Shown: piece after piece, positions 13,005-23,950 of the stretch | Numbering within the stretch: position 1 is the first letter of the stretch | Layout of the letters: every line of letters begins with the position of its first letter | Source: Hyalella azteca | Lineage: Eukaryota > Arthropoda > Malacostraca > Amphipoda > Hyalellidae | Assembly (NCBI RefSeq): GCF_000764305.2 | Contig: NW_025945864.1 | Coordinates: 62,001 to 126,000 of the forward strand | DNA: 64,000 nucleotides | Direction of reading: 5' to 3' | Program-made: the position numbers and the translations under genes | The notes under the pieces: generated by a model | Told to the model about the DNA's origin: nothing | The model's input: only the letters and a program-made list of their open reading frames with translations | Databases searched by the model: none

Positions 13005-13143
13005 GCAGAACCGACCAGCGTTCCAGCTGCGCTAAATCGTTGCCGTGATCACTAAGAGCTTCCGGTGCTGTGGGAGAAATCTCAAGTAGCTTAACTAAGA
13101 GCCCTTTACGCTCGTCCTCGAAAATTCGTTCTGTTTTAATCAA
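13005..13143 (-). other. Unique open segment at the edge of the 15-bp array
   Basis: Read on the minus strand, this non-repetitive sequence is open and helix-like in composition (for example RIFEDERKGLLVKLLEI, then [20 protein letters not shown]). It runs in frame into the minisatellite. There is no ATG. A weak acceptor-like sequence (ATTAAAACAG) precedes it. It could be a fragment of an exon or of an old element, or chance. I do not recognise a family. Confidence 0.2.
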
Positions 13144-13384
13144 AACTTCAATCTTTATAACAATTTATAACAAATCTTTTGAAGAATACTAACTTTTCTC
13201 AGTGTAGTTGATCGCATTTTATTCATTACATTCTGTAGTTATTCTTTTTTTTGTAACTATAAAAACACCATTCTTGTTCTGTAGAGATGTTTCTTTCATA
13301 GATAAAAGGATTTAACATGTGAGTGAACAGTCACAAGCTCCAGCTTAAGATAATAATTTCGTTCAAATTTGTATTAATAATTTG

Positions 13385-13466
13385 ACAACGGCCTTATCCC
13401 GAATTTGATAACTTTATAACGGCCTTATCCCGAATAAAATAATTTTATAACGGGCTTATCCCGAAA
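13385..13466. repeat. Three tandem copies of a 27-30-bp unit
   Basis: ACGGCCTTATCCCGAA (third copy ACGGGCTTATCCCGAA) repeats three times, separated by short A/T-rich spacers. Confidence 0.85.
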
Positions 13467-15589
13467 TTTTCTGGCGCCAAACCCAACACATTTTCTGAAG
13501 AGAAGTGCAACAGATCAAGAGCGGGCAGAGCAAATGAGACTTGAGTTGAAGGCCGCCCAAGTACGTGCCAATTTAACGGCTTCCTGAGCCTTGTAATTTC
13601 AAGTTGCCTTCTCTAATTTTGGTCTAAATACGATGACTGATGACTTGTAATGCCAGGGATGAACGTATCCGGGGTAAACATGAGTGTTGCCAGATCGTCC
13701 ATCATAATATTCATTAGTGGGAATTCTGCTAAACGTGTCGGGATTTTTTACCATTTTTATGAGAATCCTTGCGCCCTTACTTTTTTCAAAAAATTAGCCA
13801 CCTTGAACTATGTGGGAATTTTCAAAGATATAAAAATAATGCTCAGGAATTTTAACGACTGTTCGGCAGTGTTCGTTTAATATATCATGTATTTACAAGT
13901 ATTTATATCTAAAATATTGCACATACATTTAATTAGTGCTTTAAATGAAGTGATTTCTGTCAGCGCCGCCTATCTTTTTATAAAAATAACTGTTAGGTCA
14001 TGCCAAGCCGGCCGAAAGAACTTCCTCAAGGCTGCAGCGTATTTTGTTATGTCTTCAATCGGTTCAAGCGGATGTCAGTTTCCAGCACATAGCCGACGCT
14101 GCGACGTAAGATGTAAAAATATTAAGACATAGTCAGCGGAAATCGCCGCCTCATCTGCCCGTGCATATTCAGGGACACAACAGCTTTGTTGCTCACTCAT
14201 CATCCTGTGCATGACAATACAACGTTTGATCAACGCGTTACTTTTTCGAGTACGAAAATGTAAAAACATGAGAACATTTCTGGCCAAGTAAGTGACACTT
14301 TTTCAGAACCACGAGTCTGAGAATCTCGATCGCATTCGTTCCCATAACCGGCGCGTTTTTGAGCAAGGGGAAGAACTTTAGCGACGTGTTTTAAGCGAAA
14401 TATTCCGTCGAATAAGATTTTCGTGAATTTTTTGAGCAGATGAACAATTAAGGAACTTCATTACGGGGCATTCTTCCTCTTAAGCCTCACTTAAGCTCGA
14501 TGACTGCGCACCAATACGTGGGAATTGAGAGCTTCTGGACTATAACTTTATCAGGCATTCCGGAAGTTGCGACCTCCAGAGGGAAATTAGCGTCGAATTT
14601 ATGACAGCAGAGCAAGCAGACTTGACCTTCGGGACTGCGTTATTCGAGCATTTAATGAAGGCTATTAGCAGGCGCTATTAATTCAGCTATCTTTGCGCAA
14701 AGTTGACTTTGGTGCAGGCGGAGTGCGCAAATAGTCTGAGGTATGGAGAATTCATGCCTATTCTCCAAATCTAGCAAAATATAGGCAATAACTGAATCAT
14801 CCATCGATATCTGTCATGAAAAATTAATATAAATTTTCCCGATTCTAATGTTTAAAATGAACTAAGTAGTAGCTGCCTGACGAGAATAACTTGATCGAGG
14901 CATGAACATTGAACAATAAATACTCATCGTTCGATTATAAATTCAAGTAGCTGTTAAATATTACTCTGATAGTGTAAATAACATAAGGCCTTAGTAATTA
15001 AAACTCTTTGTTCGATTATAAACTTGGGTAGATGCTAAGCATTACCTGCATAAAGTGAATATCCTCAAACACGGAACAATCAATATTTGGTTCACATTGA
15101 AATAGCTACCAAGTAGAGCCTTCCCAGGATGTGGAAACACATTAAATTTTCAGCTTTGGTAATCTATGTAGTACACCAAATTACTACTAACTATTCCTGT
15201 CTAATGTATATCATAAGAGATACGGAACAAAAATACACATTTGTTACGCACTATTTTAATACGTATTGATATTTTACGATGTTGACTGCCTAGCGTCAAA
15301 GAACAACCTAATACGAGAGCAATAGTTGTCATTGCTCGCTGACTGGCCGTGACAGAGCCAAGCTTCTGAATAAAATCAGAACCGTTCTCTTGAATTGTCG
15401 TCAAAATTTAACGGTCGTCACATGTCATGAGTTTCGAAAAATGTGCCCTGAGCAATCGTTTTCTCGATAAAGAGATAAGAAAATCTATTTTAACTAAATT
15501 TCGAATGAAATTTTGTACCTGCAGTATATGCTAATGAAATACGTCCTTGACAAGGGTGGAAAATCAGCGGTGTAAACAATTCAGCCAAA
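13467..15589. other. Intergenic stretch, no gene seen
   Basis: Mixed composition. A faint duplication around 14920-15070 (TTCGATTATAAA..., twice about 80 bp apart) is visible. No exon with splice sites could be supported. Confidence 0.45.
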
Positions 15590-15872
15590 AACCTCACAGT
15601 ATCAACTGAACTATGAGGTTGATACTGTGAGGTTGATACTGTGAGGTTGATACTGTGAGGTTGATACTGAGAGGTTGATACTGTGATGTTGATACTGTGA
15701 TGTTGATGATGTGATGTTGATACTGTGATGTTGATACTGTGAGGTTGATACTGTGAGGTTGATACTGTGATGTTGATACTGTGATGTTGATACTGTGAGG
15801 TTGATACTGTGAGGTTGATACTGTGATGTTGATACTGTGAGGTTGAGGTTTAGGTGATCTTCGTCACCTAAA
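15590..15872. repeat. 14-bp minisatellite flanked by an inverted unit and a hairpin
   Basis: About 17 tandem units of GTTGATACTGTGAG and variants (GTGATG) occupy 15616-15846. At the left edge the reverse complement of one unit, AACCTCACAGTATCAAC, lies at 15590-15606, so the edge can fold back on the array. At the right edge TTTAGGTGA (15849-15857), a 6-base loop TCTTCG, and TCACCTAAA form a perfect 9-bp hairpin. Confidence 0.92.
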
Positions 15873-17590
15873 AAAATGATGCCTAGCAATGAAAATAATT
15901 TTGTAATAAGTGAAAATGAATTAAACTATTTTCATCGAGCATTAAAAAGTGATCTAAAAACATCCAGGGTCGTTCATAAAAGCGTAACTGATTGCAAAAG
16001 TTTTAACCTTCAAGTGGATTTTTTCGCTTCGTAGCTGCAAATGAAAAAAAAAATTCTAGTAAGAATATCGTACCCAAATTTGCGGAAACATGAAAGTCAT
16101 AATTTAATTTCATTGGTAGAAATTAATTCACAATTTCGATGACATTAATACTCGTGAATTTTCTTGGCTTTTTACTGGAATTCTTTTAATTTATCATCAA
16201 CACTTCCCAAGAAATTTTGTTCCTTTAGGGATATAAAAAGACCCTTGCCACAAAGAGTAAATCAAATTATTGAAAGTTAGACTTTTATATTATTAATTGA
16301 AATGATGTTATTCAGAACACTAATTGCTTTTGATGTTAGCACTGTCGTCAAGATCAAATCGTGAGGAGGTGTTTAATAAAGGCTGAATGAGCCAGAAGAA
16401 ATTTCACAAAAAATTTATGTTTTGGAATTTCAAACGGTAAAAAAAATTAACTGATAAAAAATTGGAAAATAAGAAATTTGTGATGAAGACAGAGAAGTTT
16501 TTCAGTACATTTGAAATGTAGAATATTAAATCCAAGGAGACGCCAATTAAAAGAAACGAAAAATAGAGAAACAAAATTACAGAAACAAAAAACATATCTA
16601 ATCTTGCGAAGTGATTGATTAAGTAATTAACGCAGCAAAAATTCTTTTAAAATGGTTATGCGTGTTTTCATCCATAGGAGATTTCAATGCCGCTAAGAAA
16701 AAATCTTTCCAGAATACGAGCTTAGACTCGTCTAGAAGAGCAGGAGTTCTATTGTAATAGCTTCGGTGAATGTGTAGGAATTTTATTGTAACAGTTTCGG
16801 TGAATGTCCAGGAAAAAAATTCTCCTTCGAAATGCACAATTACCTGACCAGTTTTCCAATTTTGCATCGCCTCTGTTCTCAATCTGAATTCAGAAAATCT
16901 TTCATGTTTCGTGCCTGAGAAATATCGGGGAAATGAAATGTTCATTGCAAAGTATTGCCCCAATACTTTGTATTGATGCTTAATTAAAATATCCGAGTCC
17001 GGCATTTCGGACCGTCTTTCTAACTGCGAAAAGCTACAATTAACTCAATTAGAACCAGCCCTATCCCATTGCCATATACGTCGACATTTCTGCCTTCATT
17101 TCATGGTCGCCGGAATCTCAGAAAATGTTAATTTTGTTCTCGAGTATACTCGAGTATAATGTGCGTTCCAATTAATGTGATTCGCGCAAGCTGATCCCCT
17201 TACAACGCTGTGTAGCTATTGCCTGTGTAACTTGAATTGTGTGCAACGCTGTGTAACTATTTCAATTCAATTCAGTTGATTAGTGCATGAACAAATATTG
17301 CCAGGTACGGTGATCTCGAAAGTTCTGGACCTCGAATTACGGACTCCGTCTGCGCTGAGGGCGTAAGTTCTAAACACAAGATTAGTTGAAGCTCGCTGAA
17401 TAACGACTTTAAAGGCTACGATAGATCACATTTGAATCCTGGAATGGAACGCCGTTTCTGATGATTGACTGGCTGCGTCGTTTAAATTCACTCATACGCA
17501 CAAGGGTGCTGGACCTGCGGCGCATTTAACGTATATTTAGCAGTTTATGTGTCGTTATATTTTGAATCAATCATTTGTTCAAGTACTCAC
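15873..17590. other. Probable 3' intron of the PAN-domain gene; no exon found
   Basis: The PAN-domain gene reads leftward through a good splice donor at 17590, so this stretch should be intron or contain later exons. I could not find a convincing next exon. A 128-codon ATG-initiated minus-strand frame at 16619-17005 contains a 40-bp tandem duplication that reads in different frames, so it is probably not coding. The perfect palindrome CTCGAGTATACTCGAG lies at 17139-17154. Confidence 0.4.
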
Positions 17591-17781
17591 CGGTTTCGAT
17601 GTGAAATTCTCCCTCCTGTTGTTCCTGTATCTCGCGCTGCCTGCAAAAGTCGCCCTCGGTCTTTTGGTAAAAACCGAAATTGGCATCGCGATCAAAGTCC
17701 CGGAAACTGATGAGGTCGAGAACGTAGAAGTCGTCCCGCGAGAGCAGGCAGTTGTGGCGCAGGATGTTGTTGTACGTCCCG
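17591..17781 (-). CDS. PAN-domain gene, coding exon 3 (internal)
   Basis: 191 bp bounded by acceptor CTCTTCCTTACAG (ending at 17782) and donor CCG|GTGAGT (from 17590). Its first base completes the Ser codon AG|C begun in exon 2. It reads GTYNNILRHNCLLSRDDFYV and continues through FRDFDRDANFGFYQ to an acidic Gln/Glu-rich end (IQEQQEGEFHIET). The NCLLS motif is the last conserved Cys region of a PAN domain; GDFC may carry another disulfide Cys. The exon ends in phase 1, so another exon must follow. Third codon positions are strongly G/C in this frame only. Confidence 0.82.
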
Positions 17782-20700
17782 CTGTAAGGAAGAGGCATTT
17801 ACGACCTGTGCTATGTAGAACAACGTTTATTTATTTATTTAATAGTTTAAGTTTATTTAATTAATAATTAATTACATGATAAGATAGGAATCTTCTTCTG
17901 AGATAGACATCACTTAAGAAGAGATCCAATTTACCAACTGAGCCTAATTTTGGTACTTTTCGAATAAAATTCTTGCAGGCAACAGTATAAAATTAGGAAT
18001 TTAATATTCTTGTTTGTGCTGGGTTTTAGATGACTCGTTGTTGCTCTAAACCTACTGAAGATGATTAAGTTTAAATTACTTGAAAATTTGGATGTAAGAT
18101 GCAACGAAACGGACAGCAACCAATGACATGAATTTCTTCATACTCAGTGCATCTAAACCATTGACAAGATGTGTTCGGACCTAAAAGAATATTTTAAGAA
18201 AAGGAAGCAGATTTACTGGGTACGTAAGGGGTATTGATGCCTGGGCAGCTGTTAAGTTAGGCATTAATCACATTTTTGCCATGAGTGCTAACATATGCTA
18301 AAGTTAAAACTGTTTCATTTAATTTAAGGTTTACACCACAAAATGCTGCCAACGAATGAACAAAGTTAGAAAAATTAAAACCTTCATCTTCCGTAACCAT
18401 ACCTGGTAATTTTGCATCTAATTTTTTGCGGAACTATATCCACCCATTGAATGTATAATTATGTTTATTATTGCCAAATTTTAGAGAAAATATTGCATAC
18501 TAATAATTGGACCTTTACACTTAACATTTAACCTTTAAATTCAGAAAATATCATAAAAAGGTGCGTAAAACGCAATATAATTACAAGATTAATCCGATCA
18601 TAATTTAAATAACTACCTTGACCAGATATTCTACTACTACTTTATGAATTGTTGCGTTGGTCGGATAACTTCCTTGTATTGTTTGCATTGCTATTATAAT
18701 GAAGATTATAATGAAGAAGATTATATTGAAGTCCGAGCGTCCAAAATTCGTAAATATCAGTCAACGCATACCATTGATTGTGTAAAAATTTATTTGAAAT
18801 ACAAATCCTTGCATCATTTATCTGCTGATAGGAGATTACGATATTTGGCTTAAATCAATATCAACAATCCCGGCCTGCATAATAACAATTTTAGCCGAAC
18901 AAAAACGACTCTTAAGACTAGCGATTGCTATATAGGAGTAATAACGCACAGCCTAATTAGGCTCCACACGAATATTATTGTCTCCCCTGGAGATCGTTTC
19001 TCTGAGTGGAGAGCATAATATACAGAAAAAATGCAGTTGAAAGAAGAATCACCTACAAAAAGTAAATAACTTCCAGACGATAGCGATTCACTGAAAAAGC
19101 CTTCTTAAGAAGAATCACCTGAAGGAGAAGGACCTGCACGTGAAGAAGAGGGAATTGTCGCATCGCGTCTCGCAGTCTTGCAACCCCGCCACCGAGTGCG
19201 TCTCAAAGAAGAGGGAATTGTCGCATCGCGTCTCGCAGTCTTGCAGCCCCGCCACCGAGTGCGTCTCGTCGACATGAGGAGCCTTCAGCCGCAGCGATGT
19301 ACCCGCCAGCAAGTAGCAAGCTGCAAGACAACCTCCTTACTTTTAGCCATGACTTACAGCTCCAGCAAGCTGCAAGACAACCTTACTTTCAGCGATGACT
19401 TACAGCCCCAACAAAGTAGCAAAGTAACCTTAATTTCAGCAATGACTAACAGCTCCAACAAGTAGCAAGACAATCTTACTTTCAGCAATGACTAACAGCT
19501 CCAGCAAGTAGCAATGCAACCTTACTTTCAGAACCAATAAAATGGCTCTCTTACCCGCGTACCTCCAATATAGTCTTGACTCTTGAGCGACTCACTCACC
19601 ACCTACACCATAAGCATCATAACATTAATCACCCTCACCAGGATGTCATCTTTTTTTTAAAATACCAAAAGCATAATAATAAAAAAACGTTTAAATTAGA
19701 AGAAACCGTAATGCTGGCTTATCAAATCGTACATACCATTAAATTATGATAAATCGACCTCCCATCACTACTCAAAGCAAGCCTTCTAAGCTGCGACGGG
19801 TTCCCTCACATCTCCCTAACCTCATACATTTTCAATCAACAAAATTTTGCTTTTTGCGCCTGTCTTCGTCTCTCACTGTCTTTTAAATTTCTCTATCCTC
19901 TTTCTGGCCACACTGAGCCACCTTTTATTTTCTTCATTCTCTTTTCTAGTGACACCACAAGAAAAATAGTGACTTTCAGCGTTGGCTGTTTCAGCAAGTA
20001 GCAATTAAGCTGCAGTGCACGATATTTTCAGCGATGACTTGTAGCGTACTAAAATTTAAGAGACTTATCTACTAGTAAATTATTCATTTTCCCTCTAATG
20101 TGGCAACACAGCTTACGTATTTTATGTCGCGTTCTTATTAAGACGTTATTTATTATCTTTCGGCTCATCCACAACGCAAGTCATTTAAGTTTTAAGTCCT
20201 TCCAATTAGTTTGTATTCATATGAATAACTGTTACATTGTTTTACTTGTTTTTGAACGAATATTATTTAAAAGATTGATTTCTCGCCACTTCCGTGGCCA
20301 AATAATGTATTATTATTCCATTACTCATTATTTATTGACCAAGACCACTTTGTTTCAAATGTCTGTTTCCAAAAAATATTCCGATCTAGCCCGTTTAGTT
20401 TCCAATTCTGCTTCCTGTGCGGTAATGACTGGCACTTACAACACGACTAGCAACTTTAGCGAATAACGTGTGAATTTAAAGATAATTTGTGTTGTGGACG
20501 AATCCAGCCACGAACCCACCGGAAGTATCGAGCCTACAATCGCGCCAGTAAATTACTTCAGAAGGACGAAGAAACTTCCTTGTATCGAATTCTTTCATCG
20601 GTTAATCTGTAATTGATTTTATAAGTAGAGTTAAAATAATTAATATTCTATTACATTTCCGGTTTGGCTTCCTAAATTAAAACTTTGAGAAATGGAGTTC

Positions 20701-21270
20701 GGTGAACTATAAATAGTCCTGTGGTGAGAGGCTCGCTCACATCTTCAGCATTTATATCGTATTTTGATCGCCAATTATTCGTACAGCAGATCAAATAAGT
20801 ATTAGGATCAATAGCCAAGGTTATATAAAGTCATCTGACTTACTAATAATCGGCAATTCATCAGGAGCTGGAAACGAAAAATAATTAAACAGACGAGAGT
20901 ACGGTAAATAATGGATTTTTCATGAGCATTGCAAAAAATAAGGTCTCTGGTCTTAATGATTTTTTCCCAAAATGAAATAGACTGACATATGTTTTTTTAA
21001 AGTTGCTTAACATCGTATTATCCCCAAAATTACGTAAAATTTGTCATAATTCCATTCCTGTTGCTTGTAACACTTAAATGAATTATCGCGGTACACAAGT
21101 CCCCAATTGTGACAGCTGCATCATAAGGTATAAGTGTTGTCGGGCGTTTTCCCCAACTTACGGCGACTCATCGTCTTTCCGCCGTCATCGGCTGCGACCG
21201 GGGCAGGAGTGGGCTGAGCAGCAGCGAAGTGCAACTGCAGAGCTTGCAGCAGCAGTAAAACCAGCAACAT
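17591..21270 (-). CDS. Secreted PAN/Apple-domain protein gene, 5' part (3 exons found)
   Basis: Coding exons on the minus strand join as 21270-21162, 19320-19119 and 17781-17591. Phases agree at both junctions (1/1, then 2/2), each has GT...AG ends, and all three exons are GC-rich at third positions. The product starts with a signal peptide (MLLVLLLLQALQLHFAAA) and a short Pro/Ala linker. A PAN/Apple domain follows: CYLLAGTSL, then DCETRC, TCRSFSF, and after the second junction NCLLSRDD. The spacing of Cys residues and the CRSF...NCLLS pattern fit PAN modules of secreted proteins; in insects these occur in PAN-ZP proteins such as NompA, Trynity, Neyo and Nyobe, which build apical extracellular matrix. 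That assignment is inference: no ZP domain is seen, because the gene leaves exon 3 through a donor and later exons were not found. An acceptor just before the ATG implies a 5' noncoding exon upstream. Confidence 0.75.
19119..19320 (-). CDS. PAN-domain gene, coding exon 2 with in-frame 63-bp duplication
   Basis: 202 bp from acceptor GTTGTCTTGCAG (ending 19321) to donor TTCAG|GTGATT (from 19118). It encodes 66 whole codons starting CYLLAGTSLRLKAPHVD. The segment ETHSVAGLQDCETRCDNSLFF appears twice in a row (19 of its residues: ETHSVAGLQDCETRCDNSL) before TCRSFSF. A single copy fits a normal PAN domain; the second adds 21 residues and two extra Cys. The two copies differ at only two of 63 positions, so the duplication is recent or under exchange. 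Confidence 0.8.
19142..19267. repeat. 63-bp tandem duplication inside a coding exon
   Basis: Copies at 19142-19204 and 19205-19267 differ at two positions (the first base, and CAACCCC versus CAGCCCC). It lies entirely within PAN exon 2 and keeps frame. Confidence 0.95.
19306..19535. repeat. Intronic minisatellite of about 46-bp units containing splice-site copies
   Basis: Four to five units of the type CAGCAAGTAGCAAGACAACC / TTACTTTCAGCAATGACTAACAGCT, plus a stray unit at 19994-20043. On the minus strand each better-kept unit reads GTTGTCTTGCAG|CTTGCTGGAGCT|GTAAGTCA, that is, an acceptor, a 12-bp pseudo-exon and a donor. The first unit overlaps the real acceptor and first codons of PAN exon 2, so the array seems to have grown from that splice junction. 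Confidence 0.85.
19540..21161. other. Intron 1 of the PAN-domain gene; possible plus-strand promoter
   Basis: AT-rich intron sequence. At 20708-20715 a plus-strand TATAAATA is followed about 30 bp downstream by CTCACATCTTCAGCA, which resembles a weak core promoter. No open frame with a signal peptide follows it, so I do not call a gene. Confidence 0.3.
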
Positions 21271-21275
21271 TGCAC
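21162..21275 (-). CDS. PAN-domain gene, coding exon 1 (signal peptide)
   Basis: The exon begins after acceptor TTATTATTTCAG with five noncoding bases before the ATG at 21270. It encodes 36 codons and ends in phase 1 at SR + C, with a consensus donor GTAAGT at 21161. Residues 1-18 are a strongly hydrophobic signal peptide (LLVLLLLQAL core, cleavage near FAAA|QP). Residues 19-36 form a short Pro/Ala/Asp linker. Splicing to exon 2 makes the Pro codon C|CT directly before the first PAN cysteine. If the exon were read through the donor, a stop follows after 13 codons. Confidence 0.78.
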
Positions 21276-23689
21276 CTGAAATAATAAATTCTTTATCAAA
21301 AACACGGATAAATGATTTGGAACAACCAATTTGTCGTTAAATTTATTTTTCCGGAGCTTAAAATCAAAGCAAGATTGTGATGATTGATGCCAATTGAACA
21401 TGAAGATAAATGATGTACGAAAGTATAAACAATAAATTATTTTGTTTGTACTCTATAGGATCTTTTGTAACCCCGACTGTTAAAGTCATTTGATTTGAAG
21501 CTCCATTGTCAATAACTTAAATCCACTTTTAAATTGCGAAGCTTATTATAGAAATGAGCTGCATCAATATTTCGGAAACAAATCTCGATAACCGCCCGTG
21601 AAATTAGGAAAATCATTGCATTACATCCATCATCATTGTATTGAAAATTATTTTTTAATATTTTCACGACGCATCTGTGTAGAAACAGTTCGAGTTTTTC
21701 AGTTCGTTGCAAATTTCAAAAAGACCACATCTAGCGTCGCATTAGTCTTAATACTCAAGCCTTAAACCTCTTAACTCGATCGCATATGAATATCCAAGGC
21801 TTCATCAACTCTGGATGTTTGCAAACACGAGTAACATTCACCATGATTCACTCGAGTGATTCTCTCAAAACTGACACCGACACACCGGAGCCTTTATTGG
21901 CATCTTAATCCAGTTTGACAAATTCACTGAATGTAATACAAGAAAATCTAATTTTCTGCTATTCGTCGAATTATACTGTCCAGTTAAAGGATGGTAACCT
22001 AATTAAGCAAGATTAAATTTGAATTATGAGGGTTATATTCGAGAAATAGGATCAAAACAGTAAATGTTAGGTACAAATATTAGGCAAGTACATTAGTGAA
22101 CTCGACAAACTTGTAAATCCACTGCAACAACACTTTAGCTCCAAAATATTTAAAATAATACTGTCTTGACAAAGGGTTACACAGTCGACAGGCTCAAAAA
22201 TCATGAGCTCTGGGTTTGGCACCATCAACTTCATGACTATAAGCACCTATATTCTTCACGCCCTGGGGACTTGAAGCTCATTGCATAAATCTTACCAACT
22301 TGTTGTGTTTATAGATTATTATCATGAAACAAAGGGAGAAACAAGCGGTCGCACAGATGAAAATTGTATTAATTCATCGAAGATTTCACTATATCTGAGT
22401 AATGTTGCATAATTTAAGCCCTCAAAATTAAGAGTTAACTGAGTTCACACAGATCGGAACGCTGCCGTCAGTGACGCCGGTTGTGTGGTGTCAGGGCGGG
22501 TGTTCGGTCTTCACTGTCAAGGCGACGACGTGTGGTGTATGCACGTGCGCTAGACTGCCGTGTCCTTCTTGGCTACATCCGCTGCTGCTCTTGTTATTGC
22601 TGCAGTTCCTTTTGATATGTTTGCTGTTCAGTAATTAATGTTTATATGGTTACTTTTACAAGATCGTGTGATCATTAGCTACATCATTTTCGATTCAGTT
22701 GTTCCATGCGTAATAAGCTAACCAGTTTTAAGTTCTGGTTTGCTTCTTGTAATTCCTGGCCGAATTTTATTTTATTTTTGCAACAATAGTTTTTTATTTT
22801 ATTTTTATTTCTTTCGAGTGATTTTTCCGCAATTCAGTTATATTACTTGATAGTCGTCATTTATACATTGAAGTTTCTAATGAGCTCTTTGTTCATATTG
22901 TCTCTGTGGATATCGTTTGTTTTCTAGAGTTCATGGTGCAGCCAAAAGGTTTCCATTCCATGCTGTAGCTGCGCCGGGCATTATGCGACTTTTCCAACAA
23001 TTTCCATTTTTCTCTGCGTCTTTGTATTATCTCCCGCCATAAATTGTACTAAAGTTTTCATGCCTCAGATGCACTTTGCACCTTGCCGGTTTATGGAAAA
23101 ATCTTGCAATGAGCTCGCGTAGCTGCGTTTTAAATAAAAATCTTAACGTATTATGCTCGAGGATTTTAATGGAGATTTGGATTCTGCTAAGTAAATTGTT
23201 TTAAATTTCGTCATATGACACAGGATGAGGCTAAGCTCCGAAGCGAATCGTCAACTTCAAGGCCCTCGCGCAGATCACCAGATTACGATGCAGAAAAAGC
23301 TTCATGCGCTTTGTTTAAACAGGAGACAAAAGGTACACCGCCCGCCTCCGTTTCCTGCTTACAATAAGAAATAATTCAATTTGAAGAACTTTCAAAATCT
23401 CATGCTGAACAAAAGAGTAGTTTTCGAAATGTTTAGGGCATTTTCCTCAGTTTTCTATCGCGAGGCGTTCACTTGCAGTTATTATGTAGATGGGATTTGA
23501 AATACAATCACCGATAAATATTTCTAATTTTTTTTCATTCATTACATTGTTTTTTTCAAAAACAGTTTCTTGCACATATTTTTAAACAACATTTTTAGAA
23601 ATTTGTTAAAATTCAATCAACTGTCGTTATAAAGCATAATGCTTATCATGAGCAGCATTTTAAGGGATTTTCGGGCTTTTAAAACAAGG
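21276..23689. other. Region upstream of PAN exon 1; GC-rich patch at 22450-22610
   Basis: The acceptor at 21276 predicts a 5' noncoding exon and promoter somewhere to the right. The GC-rich patch at about 22450-22610 (CGACGACGTGTGGTG...) is a candidate for such an exon or a CpG-rich promoter, but no specific signal proves it. Confidence 0.3.
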
Positions 23690-23950
23690 GGATTTCGGGC
23701 TTTTAAAACCAAAACCCACGGTTTTGAAACCATGGAACAAGGGGTTGACGGGCTTTTAAAACTTAAACCCATGGTTTTGAAACCATGGAACAAGGGGTTG
23801 ACGGGCTTTTAAAACCAAAACCCATGGTTTTGAAACCATGGAATAAGGGGTTTACGGGCTTTTAAAACCAAAACCCATGGTTTTGAAACCATGGAATGAG
23901 GGGTTTTCGGGCTTTTGAAACCAAAACCCATGGTTTTGAAACCATGGGTT
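23690..23950. repeat. 53-bp tandem repeat, five units, each with a 20-bp palindrome
   Basis: Units recur at exact 53-bp spacing: CCC of each palindrome starts at 23768, 23821, 23874 and 23927, with a first, more diverged copy before. Each carries CCATGGTTTTGAAACCATGG, a stem of nine pairs around TG, followed by AACAAGGGGTTGACGGGC and TTTTAAAACC. No coding content. Confidence 0.93.

Noticed and set aside
12071..13143. Open frames of 276 and 348 codons (Val/Thr/Ala-rich)
   Set aside because: They come from the 15-bp array. The longest has no ATG, and both strands are open together.
16619..17005. 128-codon ATG-initiated frame on the minus strand
   Set aside because: AT-rich codons and an internal 40-bp tandem duplication read in two different frames; no match to the adjoining PAN-gene phases. 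Possibly a decayed exon, but not supported.
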